64,000 bases of DNA, taken from Alloactinosynnema sp. L-07 (lineage in GTDB: Bacteria > Actinomycetota > Actinomycetes > Mycobacteriales > Pseudonocardiaceae). The notes under the pieces were generated by a model. That model made no database searches. It worked only from the letters and a program-made list of their open reading frames with translations, and had not been told where the DNA came from. The stretch spans positions 5,394,001 to 5,458,000 of the forward strand of contig NZ_LN850107.1 in the NCBI RefSeq assembly GCF_900070365.1, in the 5' to 3' direction. Positions 40,736 through 49,266 of the stretch are shown here, piece by piece; within the stretch, counting starts at the first letter, position 1; every line of letters begins with the position of its first letter. The position numbers were made by a program, and so were the translations under genes.

Positions 40736-41569
40736 ATGCGACTGGGCAAGTTCATGGCAGACCTACGAGAACGCAACGGCATGTCAAGAGCGCGGGCGGC
40801 GCAGGAGCTCAAGACCGCCGAGAGTTCGATGAGTCGCTACGAGTCCGGCAACGTCCTTCCGGTCTGGAGCACGGTTCGTACGCTGCTGGATCTGTACGAG
40901 GCGGCGGCGAAGGAACGCAAGATCGCCTCGGACCTGTGGGACAACGCAAACGACGAACCACCGTCGATTCGGCTGCCCATCAGCACACCCAAGGCGTTCC
41001 GCCGCCTGGTCAACGCCGAACGCGAAGCGCCGCTCCAGCGGCATATCGAATTGTCGATCGTTCCCGGCCTGCTCCAAACCGAGAGCTACGCCCGCGCGCT
41101 GATGGACGCCGGACGGTCGTTGGAGCCGCCGGAGCTGAAGATCGACAACGTGGTGTCGACGCCCATCGCGCGCCAACAGCGCCTGGTTGGTGCCGATCCG
41201 TTGAACTTGCACGTGTTAATGGACGAGGCGGCGATCGTGCGCGAGGTTGGCGGCGCGGACGTGATGCGTGAACAGCTCGCGTATCTGCTGGTGGCGAGTG
41301 GTCGCAAGACCATCACCTTGCAGATCATCCCGTTCGGTGCGGGCGCCTACGGCTCGATGAGCGGGTCGTGCGTGATCGTGGACTATCCACAGGAGGACGA
41401 GACGCCAGGCGTTTACCTCGAATATCCGGCAGGCGGTGCGTGGGTGGACAATGCCGAGGACGTAGCACGCTTCACCACCATGTTCGATGAGGTCGCCAAG
41501 CAGGCGCTCACGCCTGTGAAGTCGAATGACCTGATCCACAAACGCATCAAGGCACTGGAGAACCCATGA
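40736..41569 (+). CDS. XRE regulator, Scr1/DUF5753 type
   Basis: 277 residues. An N-terminal helix-turn-helix (LRERNGMSRARAAQELKTAESSMSRYESGNVLP) and a C-terminal DUF5753 domain (PGLLQTESYARALM, RQQRLVGADPLNLHVLMDEAAI, LQIIPFGAGAYG). ATG 40736 is favoured because it starts at the conserved helix. The gene overlaps the next, DUF397, by four bases (ATGA), the standard actinomycete pair often involved in developmental or antibiotic regulation. Confidence 0.93.
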   Translation: MRLGKFMADLRERNGMSRARAAQELKTAESSMSRYESGNVLPVWSTVRTLLDLYEAAAKERKIASDLWDNANDEPPSIRLPISTPKAFRRLVNAEREAPLQRHIELSIVPGLLQTESYARALMDAGRSLEPPELKIDNVVSTPIARQQRLVGADPLNLHVLMDEAAIVREVGGADVMREQLAYLLVASGRKTITLQIIPFGAGAYGSMSGSCVIVDYPQEDETPGVYLEYPAGGAWVDNAEDVARFTTMFDEVAKQALTPVKSNDLIHKRIKALENP

Positions 41570-41745
41570 CAGACAGCAGGTGGCGCAAGAGCAGCTTCTC
41601 CGGCGGCGGGAACAACGACTGCGTTGAGCTCGACCTCGCCCCGACCTTCAGCGCCATCCGCGACACCAAGAACCCGACCGGCCCGGTCCTCACCCTCATC
41701 CCCACCGCCTGGTCCGCATTGCTGCACACCACCAAGGGGCACTGA
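41566..41745 (+). CDS. DUF397 protein
   Basis: A 59-residue protein beginning WRKSSFSGGGNNDCVEL, the diagnostic DUF397 pattern, with RDTKNP and a terminal FxxA-like TAWSALL segment. DUF397 proteins bind and antagonise the neighbouring XRE regulator. ATGA overlap with the XRE gene. Confidence 0.93.
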   Translation: MTDSRWRKSSFSGGGNNDCVELDLAPTFSAIRDTKNPTGPVLTLIPTAWSALLHTTKGH

Positions 41746-41800
41746 CCCAGGTCGTGGGTTCAGCCGAGCAGTTCTTACCCAACGCGATGCGGAGGCGACG

Positions 41801-42547
41801 GTGTCCGTCAGGAATGTTGCCTCCGAACTCGCTCGCGTGCTTGGCGACCTGGAAACCCTGCCGCTGACGCAAGCGCTCGACGCAATAGATCAAGCTCAGA
41901 TGGTCATCGCCAACGCCACTCGCGGCAGCCCACAACCCGAAGCACGCCAGGCCGTGGCGCTCATGGGGCATGCGAAGGGCCAGGTGAGGCAGGTTCACCA
42001 AGCCGTCGCCATGGCGAAGAAGCTGATCCACGCGTACATAGCGCAACTCGGCATCGATGAGTCGGGCCCTGTTCAATCGGTTGCAACCAGTCAGCCGGTT
42101 CGCTCGGCGAGTTTAACCACAAAGCGCGAGCCGCTGACGCGCGATGAGGCGGAATCGGTCCGCAATACTCTGCCGCCCCAGGTCCCCAAGCCAAATCCCG
42201 ACGGCAAGAAGACGCATGGCAAATGGTTCGATGGAACTGGCAGGGCGATTCCACTTGCCAGTGGGTACGACGACGACGCAGCCGAAGCCTGGCGGCTGCT
42301 TCAATCGGCAGGGATGCCCGCCATCAGGGAACCCGCCTCAACCGCTCACGTCGAGATGAAGGCAGCCGTACGTGCCCGCAAGCTGGGAGAAAGGCATACG
42401 GAGGTTGTAATTAACAACGTCCCATGCCGAGGTATTTATGGCTGCGACCAGCTGCTACCGGTACTCTTGCCTGAAGGCTATTCGATTACGGTGCATGGTC
42501 CGAACTACCGTAGAACCTTTACCGGAGGAATTAAGTGGTTGAGCTAG
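41801..42547 (+). CDS. DddA-like (SCP1.201-type) deaminase toxin
   Basis: 248 residues. Residues 1-90 are a helical N-terminal module (VASELARVLGDLETLPLTQAL), followed by a linker and a C-terminal deaminase domain. The zinc site is H183-V-E185 (STAHVEMKAAVRAR) and C209/C215 in NNVPCRGIYGCD; the domain ends LLPEGYSITVHGPNYRRTF, characteristic of the family. Known relatives deaminate cytosine in double-stranded DNA and are used against competitors. GTG 41801 has GGAGG five bases upstream. An Imm1 gene overlaps its end. Base composition is clearly lower in GC than the flanks, indicating acquisition. Export route not visible: no signal peptide or YD repeats. Confidence 0.85.
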   Translation: MSVRNVASELARVLGDLETLPLTQALDAIDQAQMVIANATRGSPQPEARQAVALMGHAKGQVRQVHQAVAMAKKLIHAYIAQLGIDESGPVQSVATSQPVRSASLTTKREPLTRDEAESVRNTLPPQVPKPNPDGKKTHGKWFDGTGRAIPLASGYDDDAAEAWRLLQSAGMPAIREPASTAHVEMKAAVRARKLGERHTEVVINNVPCRGIYGCDQLLPVLLPEGYSITVHGPNYRRTFTGGIKWLS

Positions 42548-42942
42548 AGGTGTGGTACGACCAGGATGCCGAGAATGATTACGGATCTGGCGACCCGGCT
42601 TACGTGGTGAGTACAGTAGGCGAGTTGAATGCCCTCGTAGACCGAGTCCTGGTCGAAACTCGCGACCATCGTTGCCCAGCGATGATCCAGGTCAACGTGC
42701 ACGGGCAACGCCTACCTGTTCTTGAGGTCGGACTCGGCCGCGAGCGGGGGTTTATCGTTTACCACGCCGAGGACGGCGGGAGCACCAAGGGTGATGGTGA
42801 CCCACTTGCCCGCGTTGAGTATGTCTACATGGGAAGCCTGAGCGAGACCTCAGCTGACGTCGAAGTGGGACTTCACGACGTTCGTCACGGATTGATGGAG
42901 TTTATGGAAACGGGACAGCGTCCGTCCGTTATTCATGATTGA
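42535..42942 (+). CDS. Imm1-family immunity protein
   Basis: 135 residues, Imm1 pattern: WYDQDAENDYG at the start, the middle PVLEVGLGRERGFIVYH and the ending VEVGLHDVRHGLMEFM. It overlaps the toxin gene by 13 bp with GGAGG seven bases before its GTG, typical of toxin-immunity pairs. It should bind and block the deaminase in the producer's cytoplasm. Confidence 0.87.
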   Translation: MVELEVWYDQDAENDYGSGDPAYVVSTVGELNALVDRVLVETRDHRCPAMIQVNVHGQRLPVLEVGLGRERGFIVYHAEDGGSTKGDGDPLARVEYVYMGSLSETSADVEVGLHDVRHGLMEFMETGQRPSVIHD

Positions 42943-42978
42943 GGCAGTAAGCCCATAACTTTGCTTCGCTGCATGAGC

Positions 42979-43593
42979 CTATGAGAGGTGGGACTCTATC
43001 CACTTCACCACGGCTGCCGTTGTGTCCTCGATGGGGGTGTTCGTCGTGTCCAGCATTTCCATCGGCGGCGATGTCAGCGCCGCGTTCGTCTTTACCCAGG
43101 TGTTGAAGCCGAGCATGTCCGAGATCCGATCCTCGTTCTGCCACCCCCGCCACTCCGGCCGGGCACGCAGCCGCGCGGCGAGCACGTCGTCGTCGGCGAC
43201 CAGCGCGAGGTAGTGGATCTCGGAGAACAGGACCCGTTCGGGGCGGTTCTCGAACTGTGGCGGCGCGACCGTGCCGCAGAGCACCACGGGCCGACCCGCC
43301 TGTTGGATGGCGGCGATCATCCGCAGCCAGGCCCGCCGGAACGGACCGAAGTCGTCGACCGGGTCCTGGATGCCCGCGATCCAGAGGATGTCCTGTTCGA
43401 GGACCACCGCCCGGTCGCCGAGGAGCGCGCCCAAGCGGCGGCACACCGTGGACTTGCCGGTGCCGCTGGGTCCGGTCAGGGCGAAGACCGGGAGCCGTCG
43501 GAACGGCTCCCGGTGCCCGCACAACGCACAGACCAGATTGTCGCCGTCGACCTGGGGAGTCTCAGTCCACTCGCCGCAGGTCGGGCAGATCAT
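42979..43593 (-). CDS. P-loop kinase-like protein with N-terminal zinc ribbon
   Basis: 204 residues. The first ~30 residues form a CxxC...CxxC ribbon (ICPTCGEW, VCALCGHRE). A kinase fold follows with Walker A LTGPSGTGKSTVCRRL and ADDDVLAARLRARPEWRGW-type substrate/lid segments. It resembles small nucleotide or shikimate-like kinases of unknown substrate. ATG 43593 chosen (TTG upstream also open). The preceding gene also encodes a zinc-ribbon protein starting ICPKC, so the two ribbons may be related. Confidence 0.8.
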   Translation of the reverse strand: MICPTCGEWTETPQVDGDNLVCALCGHREPFRRLPVFALTGPSGTGKSTVCRRLGALLGDRAVVLEQDILWIAGIQDPVDDFGPFRRAWLRMIAAIQQAGRPVVLCGTVAPPQFENRPERVLFSEIHYLALVADDDVLAARLRARPEWRGWQNEDRISDMLGFNTWVKTNAALTSPPMEMLDTTNTPIEDTTAAVVKWIESHLS

Positions 43594-43605
43594 CGGGTTC
43601 AAGCG

Positions 43606-43986
43606 TCAGTCGAAGAGCTCTTCGAGGAAGCTCTTGCGACGCTTCTTGTGCCCGTATTGGCCGCCGTACTGGCCGCCGTGGCCGTAGCCGGGGGGCGAGT
43701 CGCGGTGCCCGCCATACCCGGGGGGCGAGTCGCGGTGGCCATACCCGGCGGGCGGGTAGTGCTGCTGCGCGGGCGGGTACGGCGCGGGTGCGGGCGCGTG
43801 CTGCACCGGGGCGCCCGCGTACGGCGGCGGTGGCGCGGCAGCTCGCTGATACCGCTCCTCAGCGGTCAGGATCTGCTCAAGCTCGCCGCGGTCGAGAAAG
43901 ATCCCGCGGCAGCCGTCGCACTGGTCGATGTGGATGCCTTGGCGGTCCACCGTGCGCATAACGCTCTGACACTTAGGACAAATCAC
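43606..43986 (-). CDS. TFIIB-type zinc-ribbon protein with Pro/Gly/Tyr-rich tail
   Basis: 126 residues. The zf-TFIIB domain (1-45) has ICPKCQSVM and IDQCDGCRGIFLDRGELEQIL. The remainder is low complexity: Pro/Ala-rich, then tandem HRDSPPGYG units, ending in KKRRKSFLEELFD. Similar ~100-residue proteins are widespread in actinobacteria with no known function. It is directly upstream of the kinase-like gene (12-bp gap). Confidence 0.87.
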   Translation of the reverse strand: MICPKCQSVMRTVDRQGIHIDQCDGCRGIFLDRGELEQILTAEERYQRAAAPPPPYAGAPVQHAPAPAPYPPAQQHYPPAGYGHRDSPPGYGGHRDSPPGYGHGGQYGGQYGHKKRRKSFLEELFD

Positions 43987-44109
43987 CCCGTCAGCCTACG
44001 CAAAGTTTGGTGCGCATGTCCGCATGTCCGCGGTCGACACGGCGGACGGGCTGTTTATGGGCCGCGCGCACATGGCTGTGTCCCGATCGTGAACCTAGCG
44101 TCAACACCC

Positions 44110-44868
44110 ATGACGAGTGGGCCAGTTCACATCCATGAGCGGACCGCCCTGGTGACCGGCGGCGCCAGTGGCATCGGCCGCGCCTGTGTCCTGGCGCTGG
44201 CCGCCGCAGGCGCGAAAGTGCACGTCGTCGACCGCGACGGCGCGGGGGCGCGGCGGGTCGCGGGCGAGGTCGGCGGGTGGGCGCACGCGGTCGACCTGGC
44301 CGACGCCGAGGCCGTGGCCGCGCTGCCCACCGAGGTCGACATCCTGGTCAACAACGCCGGACTGCAGCACGTGGCCGCGCTGCACGAGTTCCCGCCGGAG
44401 CGGTTCGAGCTGATCCAGCGGGTCATGGTGACCGCGCCGTTCCTGCTGATCCGCCGCTGCCTGCCGCACATGTACGCGCGCGGCTGGGGCCGGATCGTCA
44501 ACATCTCCAGCGTGCACGGCCTGCGTGCCAGCGCGTTCAAGTCGGCCTACGTCGCGGCCAAGCACGGGCTGGAGGGCCTGTCGAAGGTCGCCGCCATCGA
44601 GGGCGCCCCGCACGGGGTGACCAGCAACTGCGTCAGTCCGGGGTATGTGCGCACCCCGCTGGTGGAGAACCAGATCGAGGCTCAGGCCCGCGAGCACGGC
44701 ATCGACGCCGACCAGGTCGTCGAGCGCGTGCTACTGGACCGGGTCCCGCTCAAACGGCTCATCGAAGCCGAGCACATCGCCGACCTCGTGCTGTGGCTCT
44801 GCGGCCCGCACGCGGGCCACCTGACCGGGGCCTCCCTCCCGGTCGACGGTGGCTGGACCGCTACCTGA
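44110..44868 (+). CDS. SDR, 3-hydroxybutyrate dehydrogenase-like
   Basis: 252 residues. Cofactor motif TGGASGIGRA, NNAGLQHVA (the LQHVA string is typical of D-3-hydroxybutyrate dehydrogenases), catalytic Ser in NISSVHGLRAS, YVAAKHG and the C-terminal GASLPVDGGWTA. VVDRD after beta-2 indicates NAD. It would interconvert 3-hydroxybutyrate and acetoacetate. A metabolite:H+ symporter follows, giving a plausible uptake-and-oxidation pair, with a PucR regulator next. Confidence 0.9.
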   Translation: MTSGPVHIHERTALVTGGASGIGRACVLALAAAGAKVHVVDRDGAGARRVAGEVGGWAHAVDLADAEAVAALPTEVDILVNNAGLQHVAALHEFPPERFELIQRVMVTAPFLLIRRCLPHMYARGWGRIVNISSVHGLRASAFKSAYVAAKHGLEGLSKVAAIEGAPHGVTSNCVSPGYVRTPLVENQIEAQAREHGIDADQVVERVLLDRVPLKRLIEAEHIADLVLWLCGPHAGHLTGASLPVDGGWTAT

Positions 44869-44887
44869 CCCCGACCCCCGGAAAGTG

Positions 44888-46243
44888 GTGATTCCCTTGG
44901 CCGCCAACAAACCGTTCCTTCGCGTCGTCGGGGCAAGCCTGATCGGCACGACCATCGAGTGGTACGACTTCTTCCTCTACACCTCGGCCGCCGCCCTGGT
45001 GTTCAACAAGCTGTTCTTCCCCACCGCCGACCCGCTGACCGGCACCCTGCTGGCCTTCCTCACCTACGCGATCGGCTTCCTGGCTCGCCCGATCGGCGGC
45101 CTGCTGTTCGGGCACTTCGGCGACAAGATCGGCCGCAAGCAGTTGCTGGTGGTGAGCCTGCTGCTGATGGGCGGCTCGACCTTCGCCATGGGCCTGCTGC
45201 CCACCTACGCCGCTATCGGCGTGGCCGCGCCGATCCTGTTGACGACGCTGCGCCTGGTCCAGGGCTTCGCGCTCGGCGGCGAGTGGGGCGGGGCGGTGCT
45301 GATCGTCTCCGAGCACGGCGACGACAAGCGGCGCGGGTTCTGGGCGTCATGGCCGCAGTGCGGCGCCCCGGGCGGAAACCTGCTGGCCACGGCGGTGCTG
45401 GCGATCCTCGCGGCGGTCCAGACCGATGAGGCGTTCCTGTCCTATGGCTGGCGTATCCCGTTCCTGCTCTCCGGCGTCCTGGTCGTGATCGGCCTGTGGA
45501 TCCGGCTCACCGTGTCCGAGTCGCCGGTGTTCCTCGCCGCGCAGGCCAAGGCCGAGACCCGGACGCACGCGCCGGTCGTCGAGGTGTTCCGCGACAGCTG
45601 GCGGCGAGTGCTGATCACCATCGGCGCGCGGATGGCGGAGAACGTGTCGTACTACGTGATCACCGCGTTCATCCTGGTCTACGTGACCACCGGACTCGGC
45701 CTGACCAAGGGCGTCGGGCTCAACGCGGTGCTGATCGGCTCGGCGGTGCACTTCGTGTCGATCCCGCTGTGGGGCGCGCTGTCGGACCGGATCGGGCGCA
45801 GGCCGGTGTACCTGCTCGGCGCGGTCGGCATGGCGGTGTGGGGATTCGTGTTCTTCGCGATGCTGAACACCAGGTCGCCCGGCGTGATCATCCTGGCGGC
45901 GACGATCGGGCTGGTGTTGCACGGGGCGATGTACGGGCCGCAGGCGGCGTTCTTCTCCGAGCAGTTCCCGACGCGGGTCCGCTACACCGGGATGTCGGTC
46001 GGCAGCCAGCTGTCGTCGATCGCCGCGGGCGCGGTGGCTCCCCTGATCGCGGTGGCGCTGTTCAAGGCCTACGGCAGCACCATCCCGGTATCGCTCTACG
46101 TGGTCGCGATGTGCCTGATCACGACGATCGCGGTCCTCGCCGCCCGCGAGACCAAGGGCATCTCGTTGGGTGACCGGCAGACCGAGGCCGAGATCCCGGC
46201 GGCCCGGACACCCGTGGAGACAGCGACCGAGTCCGCGCGCTGA
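44888..46243 (+). CDS. MFS metabolite:H+ symporter (MHS/ProP-ShiA type)
   Basis: About 451 residues, 12 transmembrane segments. The MHS signature is present: SLIGTTIEWYDFFLY at the first helix, GFLARPIGG, HFGDKIGRK and RLVQGFALGGEWGGA. It takes up an organic acid or zwitterion with protons; adjacency to the hydroxybutyrate dehydrogenase suggests a ketone-body-like acid. Start uncertain among GTG 44885, GTG 44888 and TTG 44897; the gene begins 19 bp after the SDR stop. Confidence 0.9.
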   Translation: MIPLAANKPFLRVVGASLIGTTIEWYDFFLYTSAAALVFNKLFFPTADPLTGTLLAFLTYAIGFLARPIGGLLFGHFGDKIGRKQLLVVSLLLMGGSTFAMGLLPTYAAIGVAAPILLTTLRLVQGFALGGEWGGAVLIVSEHGDDKRRGFWASWPQCGAPGGNLLATAVLAILAAVQTDEAFLSYGWRIPFLLSGVLVVIGLWIRLTVSESPVFLAAQAKAETRTHAPVVEVFRDSWRRVLITIGARMAENVSYYVITAFILVYVTTGLGLTKGVGLNAVLIGSAVHFVSIPLWGALSDRIGRRPVYLLGAVGMAVWGFVFFAMLNTRSPGVIILAATIGLVLHGAMYGPQAAFFSEQFPTRVRYTGMSVGSQLSSIAAGAVAPLIAVALFKAYGSTIPVSLYVVAMCLITTIAVLAARETKGISLGDRQTEAEIPAARTPVETATESAR

Positions 46244-46268
46244 GGATGGGATTGCGCAGGGTGCGACG

Positions 46269-48134
46269 ATGACGATCGTGGCTGTAGACGCAGTTCGCAC
46301 CCTGCTCGATCTTCTCGCGGTGGGCGCCAGCGGCGACCAGTTGAACAAGGTCGCCGCTGAGGCGCGGGCGGCCGGGGTCGCCGGGCCCGAGCTGGCCCGG
46401 ATCGAGCGGGCCACCGAGAAAGCCCAGCGGGTGCGCCGGACGGTGGTGGCGCACCGCCGCCGCGAGGCCGAGCTGACCGCGCTGTTCGACACCGCCAGCG
46501 ACCTGGCCCGGCTGCGCGACACCGACGCGGTGCTGCGGTCGATCGTGCACCGGGCCCGGATGCTGCTCGGGGTCGACGTCTCCTACCTGTCGATGAACGA
46601 CGAGGTGGCGGGCCGGACCTACATGCGGGTGACCGACGGGTCGGTGTCGGCGCTGTTCCAGCAGGTCACGCTGGCCATGGGTGAGGGGCTGGGCGGTCTG
46701 GTCGCGCAGACCGCCCGGCCCTACGCCACCCGCGACTACTTCGCCGACGAACGCTTCCGGCACACCACCCCGATTGACGCCTCCGTCCGCGATGAGGGTC
46801 TGTCCGCCATCCTGGGTGTGCCGCTGCTGCTGGGCAGCAAGGTCATCGGCGTGCTCTACGCCGCCGACCGGGCCCCGCGCGAGTTCGCCGCCGAGGAGGT
46901 CGCGCTGCTGGCGTCGTTCGCCGACCACGCCGCCATCGCCATCGACAACGCGCACCTGCTCGACGAGACGCGGCTCGCGCTGGCGGAGCTGAACAGCGCC
47001 AACGAGACGATCAGCGCGCACAACGACGCGATGCACCGAGCCGAGGACGCCCACGACAAGCTGATGGACTTGGTGCTGCGCGGCGGCGACGTGCCGGAGG
47101 TGGCCGCGGCGGTGGCGCAGGTGCTGCGCGGCGGCATCGCGGTCTACGACTCGGCGGGCGCCGAGCTGGCGAACGCGGGCGCCGGATCGGTCCGGCCCAC
47201 GCCCAAGGCGGTCGCGGCGTCCCGGTCGTCCGGCCGCGCGGTGTCCACTTCGGACTCTTGGGTGTGCGCGGTGCACGCGGGCCAGGAACTGCTGGGCAGC
47301 CTGCTGCTGACCGGCAGGCCGAGCCTGGAGGACGCCGACCGGCGGCTGTTCGAACGCGCGGGCGTAGTCACCGCGCTGCTGCTGATGCTGCGCCGGTCGG
47401 TCGCGCAGGCCGAGGACGAGGTGCGCGGGGAACTGCTGACCGATCTACTCACCGCCCCCGACCGCAACCCCGGCGCGCTGCTGGCCCGCGGCCACCGCCT
47501 CGGCGTCGACCTGACCGAGCCGCACTCGGTGCTGGTCGCCACCGCCGACGACGTCCCCCGGCGGCGGCTGGCGATGGCGGCCACCCGCTACGGCGCGCTG
47601 GTCGGGGTGCACGCCGACCAAGTCGTGGTCCTGGCACGGGAGGGCGACGCGGGCAAGCTGGCCGCCCGGATGGCCGTCGAACTCGGCTCCACTGTGGACA
47701 CACCGGTCACGGTCGGCGCGGCGGGCCCGGTGGCGGGGATCGGCGAGTTGGTCGACGCCTACGCCGAGGCCGCCAGGTGCGCACGGTCGCTCGTCGCGCT
47801 CGGGCGCGTCGGACAGGGCGGGTCGATGGGCGACCTGGGGTTCGTCGGCCTGCTGCTCGGCGCGTCGGCGAACCTGGACGACTACGTACGGACCACGCTC
47901 GGCCCGGTCCTGGAGTACGACGACCGGCGGGGCACTGAACTGCTGCGCACGCTGCGGGCGTACTACGCCAGCGGGGCGAACCTGACCAGGGCCAAGGACG
48001 CGCTGCACGTGCACGTCAACACGGTGGTGCAGCGGATGGAGCGGATCGGGTCACTGCTGGGCCACGACTGGCAGGCGCCGGAGCGCGCGCTGGAGATCCA
48101 GCTCGCGCTCCGGCTGCATGACCTGATGGCCTAG
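46269..48134 (+). CDS. GAF-PucR/CdaR-type transcriptional regulator
   Basis: 621 residues. After a helical N-terminus, a GAF domain (~70-240; ARMLLGVDVSYLSM, AILGVPLLLGSKVIGVLYAADR) senses a small molecule. A coiled-coil linker follows, then the PucR C-terminal helix-turn-helix (LLRTLRAYYASGANLTRAKDALHVHVNTVVQRMERI, e.g. ANLTRAKDALHVHVNTVV). It lies 25 bp after the symporter gene and is the best candidate regulator of the SDR-symporter operon. Confidence 0.9.
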   Translation: MTIVAVDAVRTLLDLLAVGASGDQLNKVAAEARAAGVAGPELARIERATEKAQRVRRTVVAHRRREAELTALFDTASDLARLRDTDAVLRSIVHRARMLLGVDVSYLSMNDEVAGRTYMRVTDGSVSALFQQVTLAMGEGLGGLVAQTARPYATRDYFADERFRHTTPIDASVRDEGLSAILGVPLLLGSKVIGVLYAADRAPREFAAEEVALLASFADHAAIAIDNAHLLDETRLALAELNSANETISAHNDAMHRAEDAHDKLMDLVLRGGDVPEVAAAVAQVLRGGIAVYDSAGAELANAGAGSVRPTPKAVAASRSSGRAVSTSDSWVCAVHAGQELLGSLLLTGRPSLEDADRRLFERAGVVTALLLMLRRSVAQAEDEVRGELLTDLLTAPDRNPGALLARGHRLGVDLTEPHSVLVATADDVPRRRLAMAATRYGALVGVHADQVVVLAREGDAGKLAARMAVELGSTVDTPVTVGAAGPVAGIGELVDAYAEAARCARSLVALGRVGQGGSMGDLGFVGLLLGASANLDDYVRTTLGPVLEYDDRRGTELLRTLRAYYASGANLTRAKDALHVHVNTVVQRMERIGSLLGHDWQAPERALEIQLALRLHDLMA

Positions 48135-48140
48135 TAGGAC

Positions 48141-49097
48141 CTACTTACCGGCGCGGTAGGCGGTCCAGGCGTTCTGCATACGGGTGTCCTGGCCCGCGGT
48201 GAACTGGTTGTAGCAATCGTCGTAGGAGTAGTCCATGTAGTTGTGGATCGGGTCGGTGCCGGGCAGGGTGCAGGAGTCGCGGCCCTCCGGGCAGCCCGAG
48301 GTGGAGCTGGACTGGGCCGGAGTGTCGGCGACCTCGTCGTTGGTCGAGGTGCAGCCGCCCTGGAAGGTGTGCCAGAGGCCCATCCAGTGGCCGACCTCGT
48401 GGGTCAGGGTCTTGCCGAGGTCGAAGTTGGTCGCGCTGCCGCCGGGCACGCTGGCGTAGTCGATGACGACGCCGTCGAGGCTGGGGCTGCTGGCGTACCA
48501 CGTCGGGAAGGTCGCGAAGCCGAGGCCGCCGATGTCGACCGACCACACGTTCAGGGTGCTCGCGCCGCCCACGCGGGTCGCGGTCTTCATCTGCTTCTCG
48601 ACGTTCGACCGGTCGGTCTTGGTGAACCAGGTGTTGTTCGACCAGCGCTTGGTCTGCTGCAGGGTGAAGGTGAAGCCGGTGTTGGCGGCCACCCCCGGCG
48701 CCTCGACGCCCGCGAAGCCGTCGTTGAGGACCTTGATCTGCGCGGCGACCGTGGCGTCGGAGATGTTGCCGACGCCGCCGGTGCCGGTGACCACGTGGAA
48801 GACGACCGGGATGTTCCCGCCAGCGGCCAGCGCGCCGTTGGCGCCCAGCGCGGCGACCTTGGCCTGGAGGTCCTTGTTCATCCGAGCGGCCTCGAACTGG
48901 GTGACCTCGTTGCGCTCGGAACCGGCGGCGGACCCCGGCTTCACGCGATCGGCCGACAGCGGGCTGTCGCAGATCTCGGGGCTGGCGGTCAGCTGAGCGG
49001 GCGCGGCGGACGCGCCGCCCGTGCCGCTGAAGAGTGTGAGACCACCGAGTGCGAGGGCGGTGGCGACCATGGCCGACCGCAGACGCGGGTTCGACAT
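48141..49097 (-). CDS. secreted M43-family (pappalysin-like) zinc metalloprotease
   Basis: 318 residues. Sec signal peptide (MVATALALGGLTLFSGTGGASA), a propeptide-like region, then the catalytic domain with HEVGHWMGLWHTF (HExxHxxGxxH) and the downstream Met-turn NYMDYSYDDC. Cysteines in GGCTS, SGCPEGRDSC and DDC probably pair outside the cell. GGAGG seven bases before the ATG. Family members are extracellular collagen/casein-type proteases (cytophagalysin group). Confidence 0.93.
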   Translation of the reverse strand: MSNPRLRSAMVATALALGGLTLFSGTGGASAAPAQLTASPEICDSPLSADRVKPGSAAGSERNEVTQFEAARMNKDLQAKVAALGANGALAAGGNIPVVFHVVTGTGGVGNISDATVAAQIKVLNDGFAGVEAPGVAANTGFTFTLQQTKRWSNNTWFTKTDRSNVEKQMKTATRVGGASTLNVWSVDIGGLGFATFPTWYASSPSLDGVVIDYASVPGGSATNFDLGKTLTHEVGHWMGLWHTFQGGCTSTNDEVADTPAQSSSTSGCPEGRDSCTLPGTDPIHNYMDYSYDDCYNQFTAGQDTRMQNAWTAYRAGK

Positions 49098-49266
49098 GTG
49101 ATGTCCTCCGGGCAGGGGGTTGGGGACCGGCGGTGCGAATACTCACCGGGTGACCGCCAAAACGAGGGCATCATTGTGATTTCGCTCACCTAATTAACGT
49201 ATTACCAAATATTGGCTGGCGAGGCGTTAACCCGCAGGTCACCGACCTGTCGATCACGCGGCTGGA

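Noticed and set aside
43675..43760. Tandem repeats resembling a CRISPR or VNTR
   Set aside because: They are coding repeats (HRDSPPGYG units) of the zinc-ribbon protein's tail; no spacers or cas genes in the window.
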